Shown one piece after another: positions 27,177 through 35,641 of a stretch of DNA of 64,000 nt; position 1 is the first letter of the stretch, and every line of letters starts with the position of its first letter. The stretch is taken from NCBI RefSeq assembly GCF_900109545.1, contig NZ_FOAP01000028.1, positions 1-64,000 of the forward strand. The letters run 5' to 3'. The stretch is from Stigmatella aurantiaca. GTDB lineage: Bacteria; Myxococcota; Myxococcia; Myxococcales; Myxococcaceae. The notes beneath the pieces were generated by a model. That model was not told where the DNA came from and made no database searches. It saw nothing but the letters and a program-made list of their open reading frames with translations. Position numbers and translations under genes: made by a program.

Positions 27177-28049
27177 ATGAAGATCCGCAATCGTTTGAAT
27201 CCATCCAACCCCTGCTTCTCGTTCGAATTCTTTCCCCCGAAGACCGATGAGGGGACCGAGAACCTCCTGAAGACGGTGGAGGAGCTGGCGCCGCTGGAGC
27301 CCGGCTTCGTCTCGGTCACGTATGGGGCGGGCGGCAGCACGCGCGACAAGACCCTGGGGCTGGTGACGCGCATCAAACAGACCACCGGCATCGAGGCGAT
27401 GGCGCACCTGACGTGCGTGGGCCACACCCGCGAGGAGCTGAGGGACGTGCTCCAGCAGTTGGAGACCGCCAAGCTGGACAACGTGCTGGTGCTGCGGGGC
27501 GACCCGCCCCGGGGCCAGACGGCGTTCGAGCCCACGCCGGGCGGCTTCCGCTACGCCTCGGAGCTGGTGGAGTTCATCCGGGAGGAGGACTTCAACTTCT
27601 GCGTCGGCGGGGCGTGTTACCCGGAGGGCCACGTGGAGACGGAGTCCCGCGACGATGACCTCCAGCACCTGAAGGCCAAGGTGGACGCGGGGCTGGACTT
27701 CATCATCACCCAGCTGTTCTTCGACAACGCCTTCTACTTCGACTTCGTGGAGCGCGCCCGGCGCGCGGGAATCAACGTCCCCATCGTCCCAGGCATCATG
27801 CCCATCACCAACGTCGAGCAGGTGCAGCGCTTCACCCGCATGTGCGGCGCCACGGTGCCCATGCGGCTGGGGCTGCAGCTCGATCGCGTGAAGGATCAAC
27901 CCGACGCCGTGGTACAGCTCGGGGTGGCGCACGCCACGGTGCAGTGCATGGAGCTGCTCTCGCGCGGCGTTCCGGGCATTCACTTCTACACGCTCAACAA
28001 ATCCCCCGCGACCCGCATGATTCTGGGCGCCCTGAGGAGCCGTTCATGA
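27177..28049 (+). CDS. metF: 5,10-methylenetetrahydrofolate reductase
   Basis: 290 residues. TIM-barrel FAD enzyme: FSFEFFPPKTDEGTENLL at the N-terminus (catalytic Glu in EFFPPK), FVSVTYGAGGSTRDKT, the VLVLRGDPPRG loop and DAGLDFIITQLFFDN. It reduces methylene-THF to methyl-THF for methionine synthesis. No Shine-Dalgarno is visible before the ATG. A TACACT hexamer at 27162-27167 could be a -10, giving a very short leader, but a matching -35 is not clear. Its last four bases overlap the next start codon (ATGA). Confidence 0.95.
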   Translation: MKIRNRLNPSNPCFSFEFFPPKTDEGTENLLKTVEELAPLEPGFVSVTYGAGGSTRDKTLGLVTRIKQTTGIEAMAHLTCVGHTREELRDVLQQLETAKLDNVLVLRGDPPRGQTAFEPTPGGFRYASELVEFIREEDFNFCVGGACYPEGHVETESRDDDLQHLKAKVDAGLDFIITQLFFDNAFYFDFVERARRAGINVPIVPGIMPITNVEQVQRFTRMCGATVPMRLGLQLDRVKDQPDAVVQLGVAHATVQCMELLSRGVPGIHFYTLNKSPATRMILGALRSRS

Positions 28050-28471
28050 GTGGCCCTGGACCGCAGGTGGCCCCCGATGATCCCCGCATGAAGGTCCTGC
28101 GGTGGATCCGCCCTCCCGCCTTCTTCCTGCTGTGCGTGGGGGTCATCGCCATCCTCTTCAACATCGTGGGCTTCGTGCTGGCGGCCTTCCGGATTCCCCC
28201 GCCCATCACGCCCCCGCCCGGCCAGCCCCCCATGGTGCTGGAGCTGTCGATGGGGATGATCCTCACCCTCGTGGCGGGGAGCCTCTGCGGCGTGCTGTGC
28301 ATCTGGGGCGCGCTGAGCGCCATGCGGCTGAAGGGCTACGGGCTGGCCACGGTGGGCGCCATCGCGGCGTCCTTCTGCCTGTCCCCCACCGTCTGCATCG
28401 GCATCCCCGTCACCTGCTGGCTGCTCTTCACCCTCAGCCGCCCCGAGGTCAGGAAGGCTTTCGCGCCCTGA
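28046..28471 (+). CDS. Small membrane protein of unknown function
   Basis: 141 residues with four predicted membrane helices: FFLLCVGVIAILFNIVGFVL, the MILTLVAGSLCGVLCIWGAL region, LATVGAIAASFCLS, and CIGIPVTCWLLFTL. A proline-rich loop (RIPPPITPPPGQPP) joins the first two. No family recognised. Its start overlaps the metF stop by 4 bases, so translation is coupled to metF. Its 3-prime end overlaps the convergent ADP-ribosylglycohydrolase gene by 23 bases. Confidence 0.78.
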   Translation: MSGPGPQVAPDDPRMKVLRWIRPPAFFLLCVGVIAILFNIVGFVLAAFRIPPPITPPPGQPPMVLELSMGMILTLVAGSLCGVLCIWGALSAMRLKGYGLATVGAIAASFCLSPTVCIGIPVTCWLLFTLSRPEVRKAFAP

Positions 28472-29414
28472 GCTCCCGCAGCGCCGTGACCATCGGGTCC
28501 ACGAGCTCCCTGCCCCGGAGCGCCGCGAGCCAGCGCCCGGGGATGGCCTCGACGCCCTCGCGAATCCCCGCGATGCCCCCGGCCACGGCGGCGGTGGTGT
28601 CGGTGTCGTGGCCCAGCGCCACGGCGGCCTTCACCACCTGCTCATAGGTGGCCCCGGCCCTCAGGCAGTCCCGCGCCGAGAGCAGACAGTCCACCACGTA
28701 CCCGGAGCCCTTGCCGGCCTCCGGCGCGAGGGGCCGCACGTGGATGTCCAGCTCCTCCCGGGGCGCGGTTCCCTCGGGAAACAGCCGGTGGAACGAGGCC
28801 ACGGCCTCCTCCCACGGGTGCGTCACGCCCTCCCACGTCCTCCGGGCCCAGAGACAGTACAGCGCGCAACACACCTGCGAGCGCAGGTGGCCGTGCGTCA
28901 CCAGGGACTGCCGCATGGCATCCGCCACGAGCGCCTCATCGGTCCCCCCGTGCCAGAGCGCCAGCGGCAGCACCCGCATCAGGGAGCCATTGCCGTTGTC
29001 CCGCTCGCCCCGGGGGCCGGACAGGTGCCCCGGGGTGCCCGCCCGGAACTCCGAGAGGGCGCTCCGGGTCTGGATGCCCACGTCGAAGACATGGTTGTCC
29101 ACGGCCATGTAGCCCAGCTCGTACCAGTTCACGAGCCGCCGCCCGAGGTCCTCCAGGTCCAGCTGCTCCCGGTACAGCAACGAGGCCAACAGGCAGTTGG
29201 CCTGGGCGCCATCGTCGGACCACGTGCCCGGCGGCACCCCGGCGTGGGCGCGGGAGAAGCCCTCGGGCGGCTCGAACTCGAGCTGCTCCAGAGGGGGCAG
29301 CCGGGAGGGCGGGTGGAACTCGTACGGGACGCCCAGCGCATCCCCAATCAGGAGTCCATACACCCCACCCTCCAGCCGCTGCGCGTCCGTTGGCTTCCGA
29401 AGCAACCCCACCAT
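28449..29414 (-). CDS. ADP-ribosylglycohydrolase family protein
   Basis: 321 residues from ATG 29412-29414 (GGAGG 8 bases upstream). DraG-type fold: GGVYGLLIGDALGVPYEF at the N-terminus, the first metal motif as WSDDGAQANC (family norm TDDT, here SDDG), and the C-terminal metal motif GHDTDTTAAVAGGI, complete. It should remove ADP-ribose from a protein or small molecule using two Mg/Mn ions. The altered first motif keeps both Asp residues but replaces Thr by Gly, so a shifted substrate is possible. Target unknown. Confidence 0.88.
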   Translation of the reverse strand: MVGLLRKPTDAQRLEGGVYGLLIGDALGVPYEFHPPSRLPPLEQLEFEPPEGFSRAHAGVPPGTWSDDGAQANCLLASLLYREQLDLEDLGRRLVNWYELGYMAVDNHVFDVGIQTRSALSEFRAGTPGHLSGPRGERDNGNGSLMRVLPLALWHGGTDEALVADAMRQSLVTHGHLRSQVCCALYCLWARRTWEGVTHPWEEAVASFHRLFPEGTAPREELDIHVRPLAPEAGKGSGYVVDCLLSARDCLRAGATYEQVVKAAVALGHDTDTTAAVAGGIAGIREGVEAIPGRWLAALRGRELVDPMVTALRELRARKPS

Positions 29415-29561
29415 GCCTGCCACCTCCGATGAGTTCCTCTTCTTGACCCGAGGGGAGGGAAAACCGCCCTCTGGATCCGTTCTTCCACGCGAGCTTTCCG
29501 CCAGCGGTTGTAGTATCCCCCGCCCGGATTGATTCACCCGGAAGTCGAGGAGGACACCCGA

Positions 29562-29777
29562 ATGACCCCGCTGTCAGGCGATCTCTTTTTCCTTTTCCTC
29601 ACCGTTGGCATCGTCCTGGCCGTCCGGGGAATCATGTTCTACGGCAGCGCCGAGTCCGCGCCCCCCGAGAAGAAGAAGGCCCAGACCCTCAAGGGCATCG
29701 TCACCCTCACGCTGGGCCTGGCGCTGGTGTTCTCGAACGCCCTGGGCTTCGTGAACTACCTGCGCGCCCACATGTAA
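29562..29777 (+). CDS. Small two-helix membrane protein
   Basis: 71 residues from ATG 29562, with GAGGAGG 9 bases upstream. Two predicted membrane helices (LFFLFLTVGIVLAVRGIMF and GIVTLTLGLALVFSNALGF) joined by a charged loop APPEKKKAQT. No family recognised. It is a real gene by its ribosome binding site and clean amphipathic layout. It converges on folD 7 bases away. Confidence 0.7.
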   Translation: MTPLSGDLFFLFLTVGIVLAVRGIMFYGSAESAPPEKKKAQTLKGIVTLTLGLALVFSNALGFVNYLRAHM

Positions 29778-29784
29778 GGCACCG

Positions 29785-30630
29785 CTACACGCCGCCCGAG
29801 GCGGCGATGAGCGTGTTGCGCATCAGCATCGCGATGGTCATCGGGCCCACGCCCCCGGGAACCGGGGTGATGGCCGAGGCCCGCTGGGACGCGGCCTGAA
29901 ACGCCACGTCCCCCACCAGCTTCCCATCCGGCTTGCGGTTCATCCCCACGTCGATGACCACCGCGCCGGGTTTGAGCCACTCGCCCTGGATGAGCTCGGG
30001 CACCCCCACCGCGACGACCAGGATGTCCGCCTGCGCCACCTCGCGGGGCAGGTCGCTCTTGCGGTGGCAGACCGTCACCGTGGCGTCCGCCTGAAGCAGC
30101 ATCAACGCCATGGGCTTGCCCACGATGTTGCTGCGCCCCACCACCACGGCCCGCTTGCCCGCGGGCGCGCAGCCCGCCTCCTCCAGCAGCCGCATGGCCC
30201 CCAGGGGCGTGCAGGGCCTCAGCCCGGGCTGCCCCAGCGACAGCAGGCCCGCGTTCACCGGGTGGAAGCCATCCACGTCCTTCTCCGGGCTCACGGCGGA
30301 GATGATGCGCTCCGCGTCGATGTGCTTGGGCAGCGGGAGCTGCACGAGGATACCGTGGACGGAGGGGTCCTCGTTGAGCTGCCGCACCCGGACGAGCAGG
30401 GCCTCCTGGGAGATGTCCTCCCGCAGGTGGTGCTCCCAGGAGCGGAAGCCCACCTCCTCGGCCGCCTTCTTCTTGCCCGTGACGTAGATTTTCGAGGCGG
30501 GATCCTCCCCCACCCGGACCACGGCGAGCCCCGGGACGAGTCCCCGCGCGGCCTTGAACCGCTCGACGTCCGCCTGGACCTCCGCCCGGACCCGCGCCGC
30601 GACTGCCTTGCCATCGATCAACTGGGCCAT
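29785..30630 (-). CDS. folD: Bifunctional methylene-THF dehydrogenase/cyclohydrolase FolD
   Basis: 281 residues from ATG 30628-30630. Catalytic lysine region [13 protein letters not shown], the substrate motif [13 protein letters not shown], the signature [13 protein letters not shown] and the NADP site [17 protein letters not shown], ending in [16 protein letters not shown]. It interconverts 5,10-methylene-THF and 10-formyl-THF, linking the gcvTHP and metF pools found 3 kb away. The open frame beyond the chosen start runs antisense to the TerB/DnaJ gene. Confidence 0.95.
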   Translation of the reverse strand: MAQLIDGKAVAARVRAEVQADVERFKAARGLVPGLAVVRVGEDPASKIYVTGKKKAAEEVGFRSWEHHLREDISQEALLVRVRQLNEDPSVHGILVQLPLPKHIDAERIISAVSPEKDVDGFHPVNAGLLSLGQPGLRPCTPLGAMRLLEEAGCAPAGKRAVVVGRSNIVGKPMALMLLQADATVTVCHRKSDLPREVAQADILVVAVGVPELIQGEWLKPGAVVIDVGMNRKPDGKLVGDVAFQAASQRASAITPVPGGVGPMTIAMLMRNTLIAASGGV

Positions 30631-30682
30631 AAGGGCCCGGACTCTATGCAAAACTGGGGGTCTTCGAGGGAGTGAAGCGGGC

Positions 30683-31492
30683 GTGGCCCCTGGAAAAGTT
30701 CTCGGCGCGATGGTTGGGCTGATGATCGGGCTCTGGATGGGCGGCCCGCTGTCCATCATCTTGTGCACGTTCGTGGGCGCCGTGGCCGGCCACTTCTACG
30801 ATCAGGCCAACGCCCTGCCCCCGGAGGACCCCACCGAGGGGTTGCGCGAGCGCTTCGGCCCGCCCGGCCTCCCGGAGCCCCTGTCCCGCGCGGCGCTCGA
30901 CGATGAGGCCCAGGAGCACTTCGCCCGGCACCTGTGTGCCCTCTTCATCGAGGTGGCCCGGGCCGACGGCGAGGTCGTCCGGGACGAGGTGCGCGTGGCG
31001 CGCGAGTACTTCCAGAACGAGCTGAAGTACGGCCCCGAGGCGCTGAACCTCGTGCGCGGGCACCTCAAGGCGTTCATGGCCCGCCCGCCCCACCTGGCGG
31101 AGTCCATCGCCGCCTGCCGCGAGGAGCTGCCCACCGCGGACCGGCTCCTCCTGGTGGACGCGCTCTACCAGCTCGCCCTCACCGATGGCCCCCTCCAGCG
31201 CTCCGAGCAGGAGACCCTGCGGCAGATCGCCCAGGGCCTGGGGCTGACCGAGGAGGACCGGCAGGCCGTGGCCACCCGGTACCTCGCGGTGGACGACAGC
31301 CAGTACGCCCGGCTCGGGCTGACGCCCGAGGCCACGGACGCGGAGGTGAAGCGCGCCTACCGCCAGCTCGCCGCCGCCCACCACCCCGACCGCGTCACCC
31401 ACCTGGGACAGGGAGCGATCGAGCAAGCCACCCGGCGCTTCCACGAGATTCAGCAGGCATATGAGGAAATCAGACGCCTGCGCGGGCTATAG
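30683..31492 (+). CDS. Membrane-anchored TerB and DnaJ domain protein (DjlA-like)
   Basis: 269 residues from GTG 30683; an ATG at 30710 is an alternative. One N-terminal membrane segment ([19 protein letters not shown]), a TerB/DUF533-like helical domain (about 60-170, [20 protein letters not shown]) and a C-terminal J domain with [14 protein letters not shown], which holds the HPD motif that stimulates DnaK ATPase. E. coli DjlA has the same order and is a membrane co-chaperone linked to capsule signalling. Here the plus-strand neighbours are an Smr protein and a deaminase. Confidence 0.88.
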   Translation: MAPGKVLGAMVGLMIGLWMGGPLSIILCTFVGAVAGHFYDQANALPPEDPTEGLRERFGPPGLPEPLSRAALDDEAQEHFARHLCALFIEVARADGEVVRDEVRVAREYFQNELKYGPEALNLVRGHLKAFMARPPHLAESIAACREELPTADRLLLVDALYQLALTDGPLQRSEQETLRQIAQGLGLTEEDRQAVATRYLAVDDSQYARLGLTPEATDAEVKRAYRQLAAAHHPDRVTHLGQGAIEQATRRFHEIQQAYEEIRRLRGL

Positions 31493-31534
31493 CGTGCGGT
31501 TAGAAACCTGGAAAAGCCCTGGAGCCCCGTCCTC

Positions 31535-32227
31535 ATGAGCAGCCACCGCAACGGCCCTCCCAAGAAGAAGGAAGAGGGCTTCAACAACAACCCCTTCAAG
31601 GACGCGATCAAGTCGCTCCAGAAGAAGGAGAAGGCCCCCGAGCCCGCCAAGGCCAAGGCCCCGCCTCCCCCTCCCCCCAAGAAGAAGGTCCCCCTGGAGG
31701 AGGACGATGCCTCCCTCTTCTACGCCGCCATGGACGGGGTGGCGCAGATCACCAACCGCGGGGAGGCCCCCAAGCCCAACCCGCGCCTGCCGGAGATCAT
31801 CGACGAGAACGCCGAGGCGCTCGCCCAGCTCTCGGAGCTCGTCGCCGGGCAGGAGGGGGAGTTCGACTTCAACGGCTCGGAGGAGTTCATCGAGGGGGCC
31901 GCCCCGGGCACGGACCGGAACCTGTTGCGCGCGCTGCGCCGCGGGGACTTCTCCTGCCAGGCCCAGCTGGATCTCCACGGCATGACGCAGGTGGCCGCCA
32001 AGCAGGCCGTCGAGCAGTTCCTCATCACCAGCCAGCGCGCCAAGAAGCGGTGCGTGCTCATCGTCCACGGGCGAGGGTTGAACTCGAAGGACCAGATCCC
32101 CGTGCTCAAGGAAGGGCTCAAGGGGTGGCTGAGTCAGAAACGCATCGGAAAGATGGTGCTGGCGTTCGCCACCGCACGTCCCCAGGACGGGGGCGCGGGG
32201 GCCGTCTACGTGCTGCTCCGCCGGTAG
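31535..32227 (+). CDS. Smr-domain protein
   Basis: 230 residues. The N-terminal 60 residues are Lys/Pro-rich and disordered. The C-terminal 90 residues are a Smr domain: QLDLHGMTQVAAKQAVEQFL, then CVLIVHGRGLNS (the HGRG motif) and the closing FATARPQDGGAGAVYVLLRR. Smr domains are nicking or RNA endonucleases; recent families act on stalled ribosomes or mRNA. With no MutS part it is a stand-alone Smr like YdaL/SmrB. Which of these it resembles functionally is not decided. Confidence 0.88.
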   Translation: MSSHRNGPPKKKEEGFNNNPFKDAIKSLQKKEKAPEPAKAKAPPPPPPKKKVPLEEDDASLFYAAMDGVAQITNRGEAPKPNPRLPEIIDENAEALAQLSELVAGQEGEFDFNGSEEFIEGAAPGTDRNLLRALRRGDFSCQAQLDLHGMTQVAAKQAVEQFLITSQRAKKRCVLIVHGRGLNSKDQIPVLKEGLKGWLSQKRIGKMVLAFATARPQDGGAGAVYVLLRR

Positions 32228-32263
32228 CTGGACGCCTGGGCGGCACTGTGCATACATACCGCC

Positions 32264-33259
32264 ATGGCTCGCGACCTTATCGACCTGCACATCCACGTGG
32301 GCGGATCCGTGGCGCCTCATGTCCTCTGGTCCATTGCGCACCAGCAGGGCTTCAAGCTCCCCGTCAAAAACTACTTCGACTTCGTTGAACTCATCACCTC
32401 CCGGCCCGGCAAGGTGGGCAGCCTGGAGGACTATCTGAAGATCCTCCACACCTGGACGGAGAAGATTCAGTCCTCGCCCAGCGCCATCGAGCGCTCCGTC
32501 TACGAGGTGATTGGCAAGGAGTACCGCGGCAGCCGGGTGACGCAGATCGAGCTGCGCTTCAACCCGATGAAGCGCAACCTCAACTCCGAGCTGGACCTGG
32601 ACCACATCATCCACGCGGCGCTGCGTGGCATGGACCGGGCCATCCTGGAGTACGACGTGAAGGTGGGGCTCATCTTCTGCCTGGCGCGCGAGTTCAACCA
32701 CTCGCTCAACTCCATCATCGTGGACAAGGCCATCAAGTACCGCACCCGCGGGGTGTACGGCATCGACCTGGCCGGCACCGAGACGAACGCGATGGAGCTG
32801 CGCCCCGAGGTGGTGTCCCAGTACGAGGACCTCTTCGCCAAGGCCCGGCGCGCGGGCCTCAAGTGCACCGTGCACACCGGCGAGACGAAGGGCACGGGCG
32901 CCGAGGGCGTCATGGCGGTCATCGAGCGCCTCAAGCCGCACCGCATCGGCCACGGCATCCGCGCCGCCTATGACGAAGAGGCGATGAAGATGCTCCGGGA
33001 GCGCGACGTGGTGCTGGAGCTGTGCCCCACCTCCAACCTGCACACCAAGGCGGTGGAGGGCCTGGATGAGCTGCGCCACATCATCAAGACCTTCTGGGAC
33101 CGGCGCGTGAAGTTCACCATCAACACCGACGGGCCGTACCTCCTGGAGACGGACATGCGCCGGGAGATCGAACTGGTGGAGAAGAACGGCATCCTCACCC
33201 CCGAGCAGGTGGACCAGACGCTGGCCTGGGCGCGCCAGTCCTCCTTCATCCCCGCCTGA
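32264..33259 (+). CDS. Adenosine-deaminase-like amidohydrolase
   Basis: 331 residues, amidohydrolase TIM barrel. Zinc ligands: HIH (9-11), the H204 of HTGE with catalytic Glu207, a later histidine in HRIGHGI, and the Asp of NTDGP (Asp289). SNLHTKAVEGLDE is the usual helix before the final motif. In adenosine deaminase the final motif is TDDP; the second Asp, which contacts the purine N7, is Gly290 here. The enzyme therefore deaminates adenosine or a related nucleoside or base with uncertain specificity. The stop codon overlaps the pyrD start (TGATG). Confidence 0.85.
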   Translation: MARDLIDLHIHVGGSVAPHVLWSIAHQQGFKLPVKNYFDFVELITSRPGKVGSLEDYLKILHTWTEKIQSSPSAIERSVYEVIGKEYRGSRVTQIELRFNPMKRNLNSELDLDHIIHAALRGMDRAILEYDVKVGLIFCLAREFNHSLNSIIVDKAIKYRTRGVYGIDLAGTETNAMELRPEVVSQYEDLFAKARRAGLKCTVHTGETKGTGAEGVMAVIERLKPHRIGHGIRAAYDEEAMKMLRERDVVLELCPTSNLHTKAVEGLDELRHIIKTFWDRRVKFTINTDGPYLLETDMRREIELVEKNGILTPEQVDQTLAWARQSSFIPA

Positions 33260-34371
33260 TGTACCGCCTCGTCCGCGCCCTCCTCTTCCAGTTCTCCCCC
33301 GAGCGCGCGCACCGGCTCGGCATGCTCGGCCTGCGGCTGCTCGGCGCCTGGCCCGCCCTGTGCCGGCGCCTGCGCACGCGCGCCCTGCCCGCGGGCGCCG
33401 TGGACCTCTCCGTGGAGGTGGCGGGCCTGCGCTTCGCGCACCCACTCGCCCTGGCCGCCGGCCTGGACAAGGACGCCGAGGCGGTGGATGGCCTGTTCGC
33501 CTGTGGCTTCTCCGCAGTGGAGATTGGCACCGTCACCCCCCGGCCCCAGCCCGGCAACCCCCGCCCGCGCCTGTTCCGGCTGCCCGAGCACCAGGCCCTC
33601 ATCAACCGCATGGGCTTCAACAACCACGGCGCCGCCGTGGCCGCCACGCACCTCCAGGCCCGCGCATGGCACCCCGCCCCCCTGGGCGTGAACCTCGGCA
33701 AGAACAAGGACACGCCCCTGGAGCAGGCCGTGGAGGACTATGTGGCCTGCGTGGAGGCGCTGGCGCCGCTCGGGGACTATGTCGTCGTCAACGCCAGCTC
33801 GCCCAACACGCCGGGCCTGCGCAAGCTCCAGGAGCCCGAGCAGCTCACCGCCCTGCTGCGCGCGGTGAAGGCGCGGCTGGAGCGCGTGGCCCCCGGCAAG
33901 CCCCTGTTCCTGAAGATTGCGCCGGATCTCACCCCGGAGGCCGTGGACGAGGTGGTGGACGTGGCCCTGGCGTGTGGGCTCTCCGGGCTCATCGCCACCA
34001 ACACCACCGTGGCGCGCCCCTTCGCCCACCCCCTGGCCTCCGAGGCGGGGGGCCTGTCCGGCGCCCCCGTGCGGGAGCCCGCCAACGCCGTCATCCGCCG
34101 GGCCTGGCAGCGCAGCCGCGGCACCCTGCCCATCATCGGCGTGGGCGGCGTGTTCACCGCCGAGGACGTGTACGAGAAGCTGCGCGCGGGGGCCTCGGTG
34201 GTGCAGGTCTACACCGGCTTCATCTACGAGGGGCCGGGCATGGTGCGCCACGTGCTCCACGAGCTGGAGGCCCTGCTGGCCCGCCACGGCGTCCGCTCGG
34301 TGCGCGAGGTGGTGGGGGCGGCGAATACCACCCCTGAAAATGAGGACGCCCGCCGGCCCCTTGGAGTTTGA
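33259..34371 (+). CDS. pyrD: Dihydroorotate dehydrogenase (quinone), class 2
   Basis: 370 residues. N-terminal amphipathic membrane-association segment (MYRLVRALLFQFSPERAHR), which defines class 2. Then PLALAAGLDKDAEAVDGL, the FNNHGAAVAA segment and NASSPNTPGLRKLQ, whose serine acts as catalytic base in class 2 (Cys in class 1). The FMN-phosphate loop is IIGVGGVFTAEDVYEKL. It oxidises dihydroorotate to orotate with a quinone acceptor at the membrane. Its start overlaps the stop codon of the upstream deaminase gene, giving a pyrimidine/purine nucleotide metabolism pair. Confidence 0.95.
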   Translation: MYRLVRALLFQFSPERAHRLGMLGLRLLGAWPALCRRLRTRALPAGAVDLSVEVAGLRFAHPLALAAGLDKDAEAVDGLFACGFSAVEIGTVTPRPQPGNPRPRLFRLPEHQALINRMGFNNHGAAVAATHLQARAWHPAPLGVNLGKNKDTPLEQAVEDYVACVEALAPLGDYVVVNASSPNTPGLRKLQEPEQLTALLRAVKARLERVAPGKPLFLKIAPDLTPEAVDEVVDVALACGLSGLIATNTTVARPFAHPLASEAGGLSGAPVREPANAVIRRAWQRSRGTLPIIGVGGVFTAEDVYEKLRAGASVVQVYTGFIYEGPGMVRHVLHELEALLARHGVRSVREVVGAANTTPENEDARRPLGV

Positions 34372-34483
34372 CCGGCGAGCGCCCGGGCTTCCGTCCCGAA
34401 GGACTCAAGCCCCGTGATTTCTGTACCCCTCTAATTTGGATACTCCGGGATTTCCCGTCAAGTCCCTTTATCGAGTTTTCTTC

Positions 34484-35641
34484 TCAGTTGAGGGAAGACT
34501 TGGCCACGCTCTGGTACAGGTCGTGGTGCCGCTGGACCATGCGCTCCAGGGACAGCTCCCGCTGGACGAAGGCCCGCGCGGCGGCGCCCATCTGCTGGGC
34601 GTGCCCGGGGTTGTCGAGAATCCGGCGGAAGGCCTGGCAGAGCTTCGCCGGGTCCTCCGGAGGCACCACGAGCCCCCGCTCCCCGTCGACGATGAGGTCC
34701 GTGTTGGCCCCCACCGACGTCACCACCATGGGCAGCCCCGCGGCCATGCCCTCCATGACCGCGTTGGACATGCCCTCGGCGGAGGAGCAGAGCACCCCCA
34801 TCGCCGCCCGGGCATAGAGCGCCGGCACGTCGATGCGGTGGCCCAGGAAGTGGGCGATGTCCGAGACGCCCAGCTCCGCGGCCTGCTGCTCCAGCCCGGC
34901 CCGGCGCGGCCCATCCCCCACCAGGTAGGCGTGCAGGGTGAGCCCCTCCTGGCGCAGCATCTGGAGCGCCTTCAGCAGGTCCTCCTGGCGCTTCACCGGG
35001 TGGTTCATGTTCGCCACGTGCAGCACCACCGGCGCGCCGCCCGTGTCCGGCACCGGCTGCTGAAGCCCTTCCTTCATCCGCGCATCGAAGCGCGGCAAGT
35101 CCAGGCCGTTGTGGATGACGCTCACGCGCGAGGCGGGCACACCCTCCTCCTCCACCAGCATCCGGCGGATGGCCTCCGCGTTGGCCACCACGTGGTCGGC
35201 CATGCGGCTGAAGCCCGCGTGCACGGCGCGCTTGGCGGGCCCGTGCCAGTGGGCCAAGTCCAGGCGCCCCACGATGACCTTGGTCCCCGCCAGCTTCGCC
35301 GCGGGCACCACCAGCATCGTCGAGTAGAAGTCGTGCACGTGCACCAGCGAGATGCGGTTCTGCTTGAACCACTTGGCCAGGCGCAGAATCTGCCAGGCCG
35401 TGTTCGGCCGCATCAGTGAGCCGTTGAGCGGGAACTCCTCGGGCTTGAAGCCCAGCTCCCGGAGCGTCCCCACCAGGGGCCCCGCGTCCTGAAGGACGGA
35501 GACCTGGAGGCGGTAGCTCTGGGGCAACCCGCGCAGCAGCTCCAGCACCTGCACTTCCGTACCACCGATATGAAATGACCGCGTGAACTGCATCAGGCGG
35601 ATGGGCTCCTCGCCCTGCTCCGCTGCCTTCTCAGGCCGCAT
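34484..35641 (-). CDS. GT4-family glycosyltransferase
   Basis: 385 residues, GT-B fold. N-terminal acceptor domain begins IRLMQFTRSFHIGGTEVQVL with the GGTE loop, and the C-terminal domain has HVANMNHPVKRQEDLLKA and the E-X7-E donor motif EGMSNAVME within CSSAEGMSNAVMEGMAAGLP. It transfers a sugar from a nucleotide donor, probably onto a lipid- or peptide-linked polysaccharide precursor. Its start overlaps the last 11 bases of the upstream O-antigen-ligase-like gene, so the two are translationally coupled. It is convergent with pyrD. Confidence 0.88.
   Translation of the reverse strand: MRPEKAAEQGEEPIRLMQFTRSFHIGGTEVQVLELLRGLPQSYRLQVSVLQDAGPLVGTLRELGFKPEEFPLNGSLMRPNTAWQILRLAKWFKQNRISLVHVHDFYSTMLVVPAAKLAGTKVIVGRLDLAHWHGPAKRAVHAGFSRMADHVVANAEAIRRMLVEEEGVPASRVSVIHNGLDLPRFDARMKEGLQQPVPDTGGAPVVLHVANMNHPVKRQEDLLKALQMLRQEGLTLHAYLVGDGPRRAGLEQQAAELGVSDIAHFLGHRIDVPALYARAAMGVLCSSAEGMSNAVMEGMAAGLPMVVTSVGANTDLIVDGERGLVVPPEDPAKLCQAFRRILDNPGHAQQMGAAARAFVQRELSLERMVQRHHDLYQSVAKSSLN

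Noticed and set aside
32237-32252. Sigma-54-like GG-N10-GC match upstream of the deaminase gene
   Set aside because: The -12 element would lie 12 bases from the ATG, giving essentially no leader, and the -24 block matches poorly.
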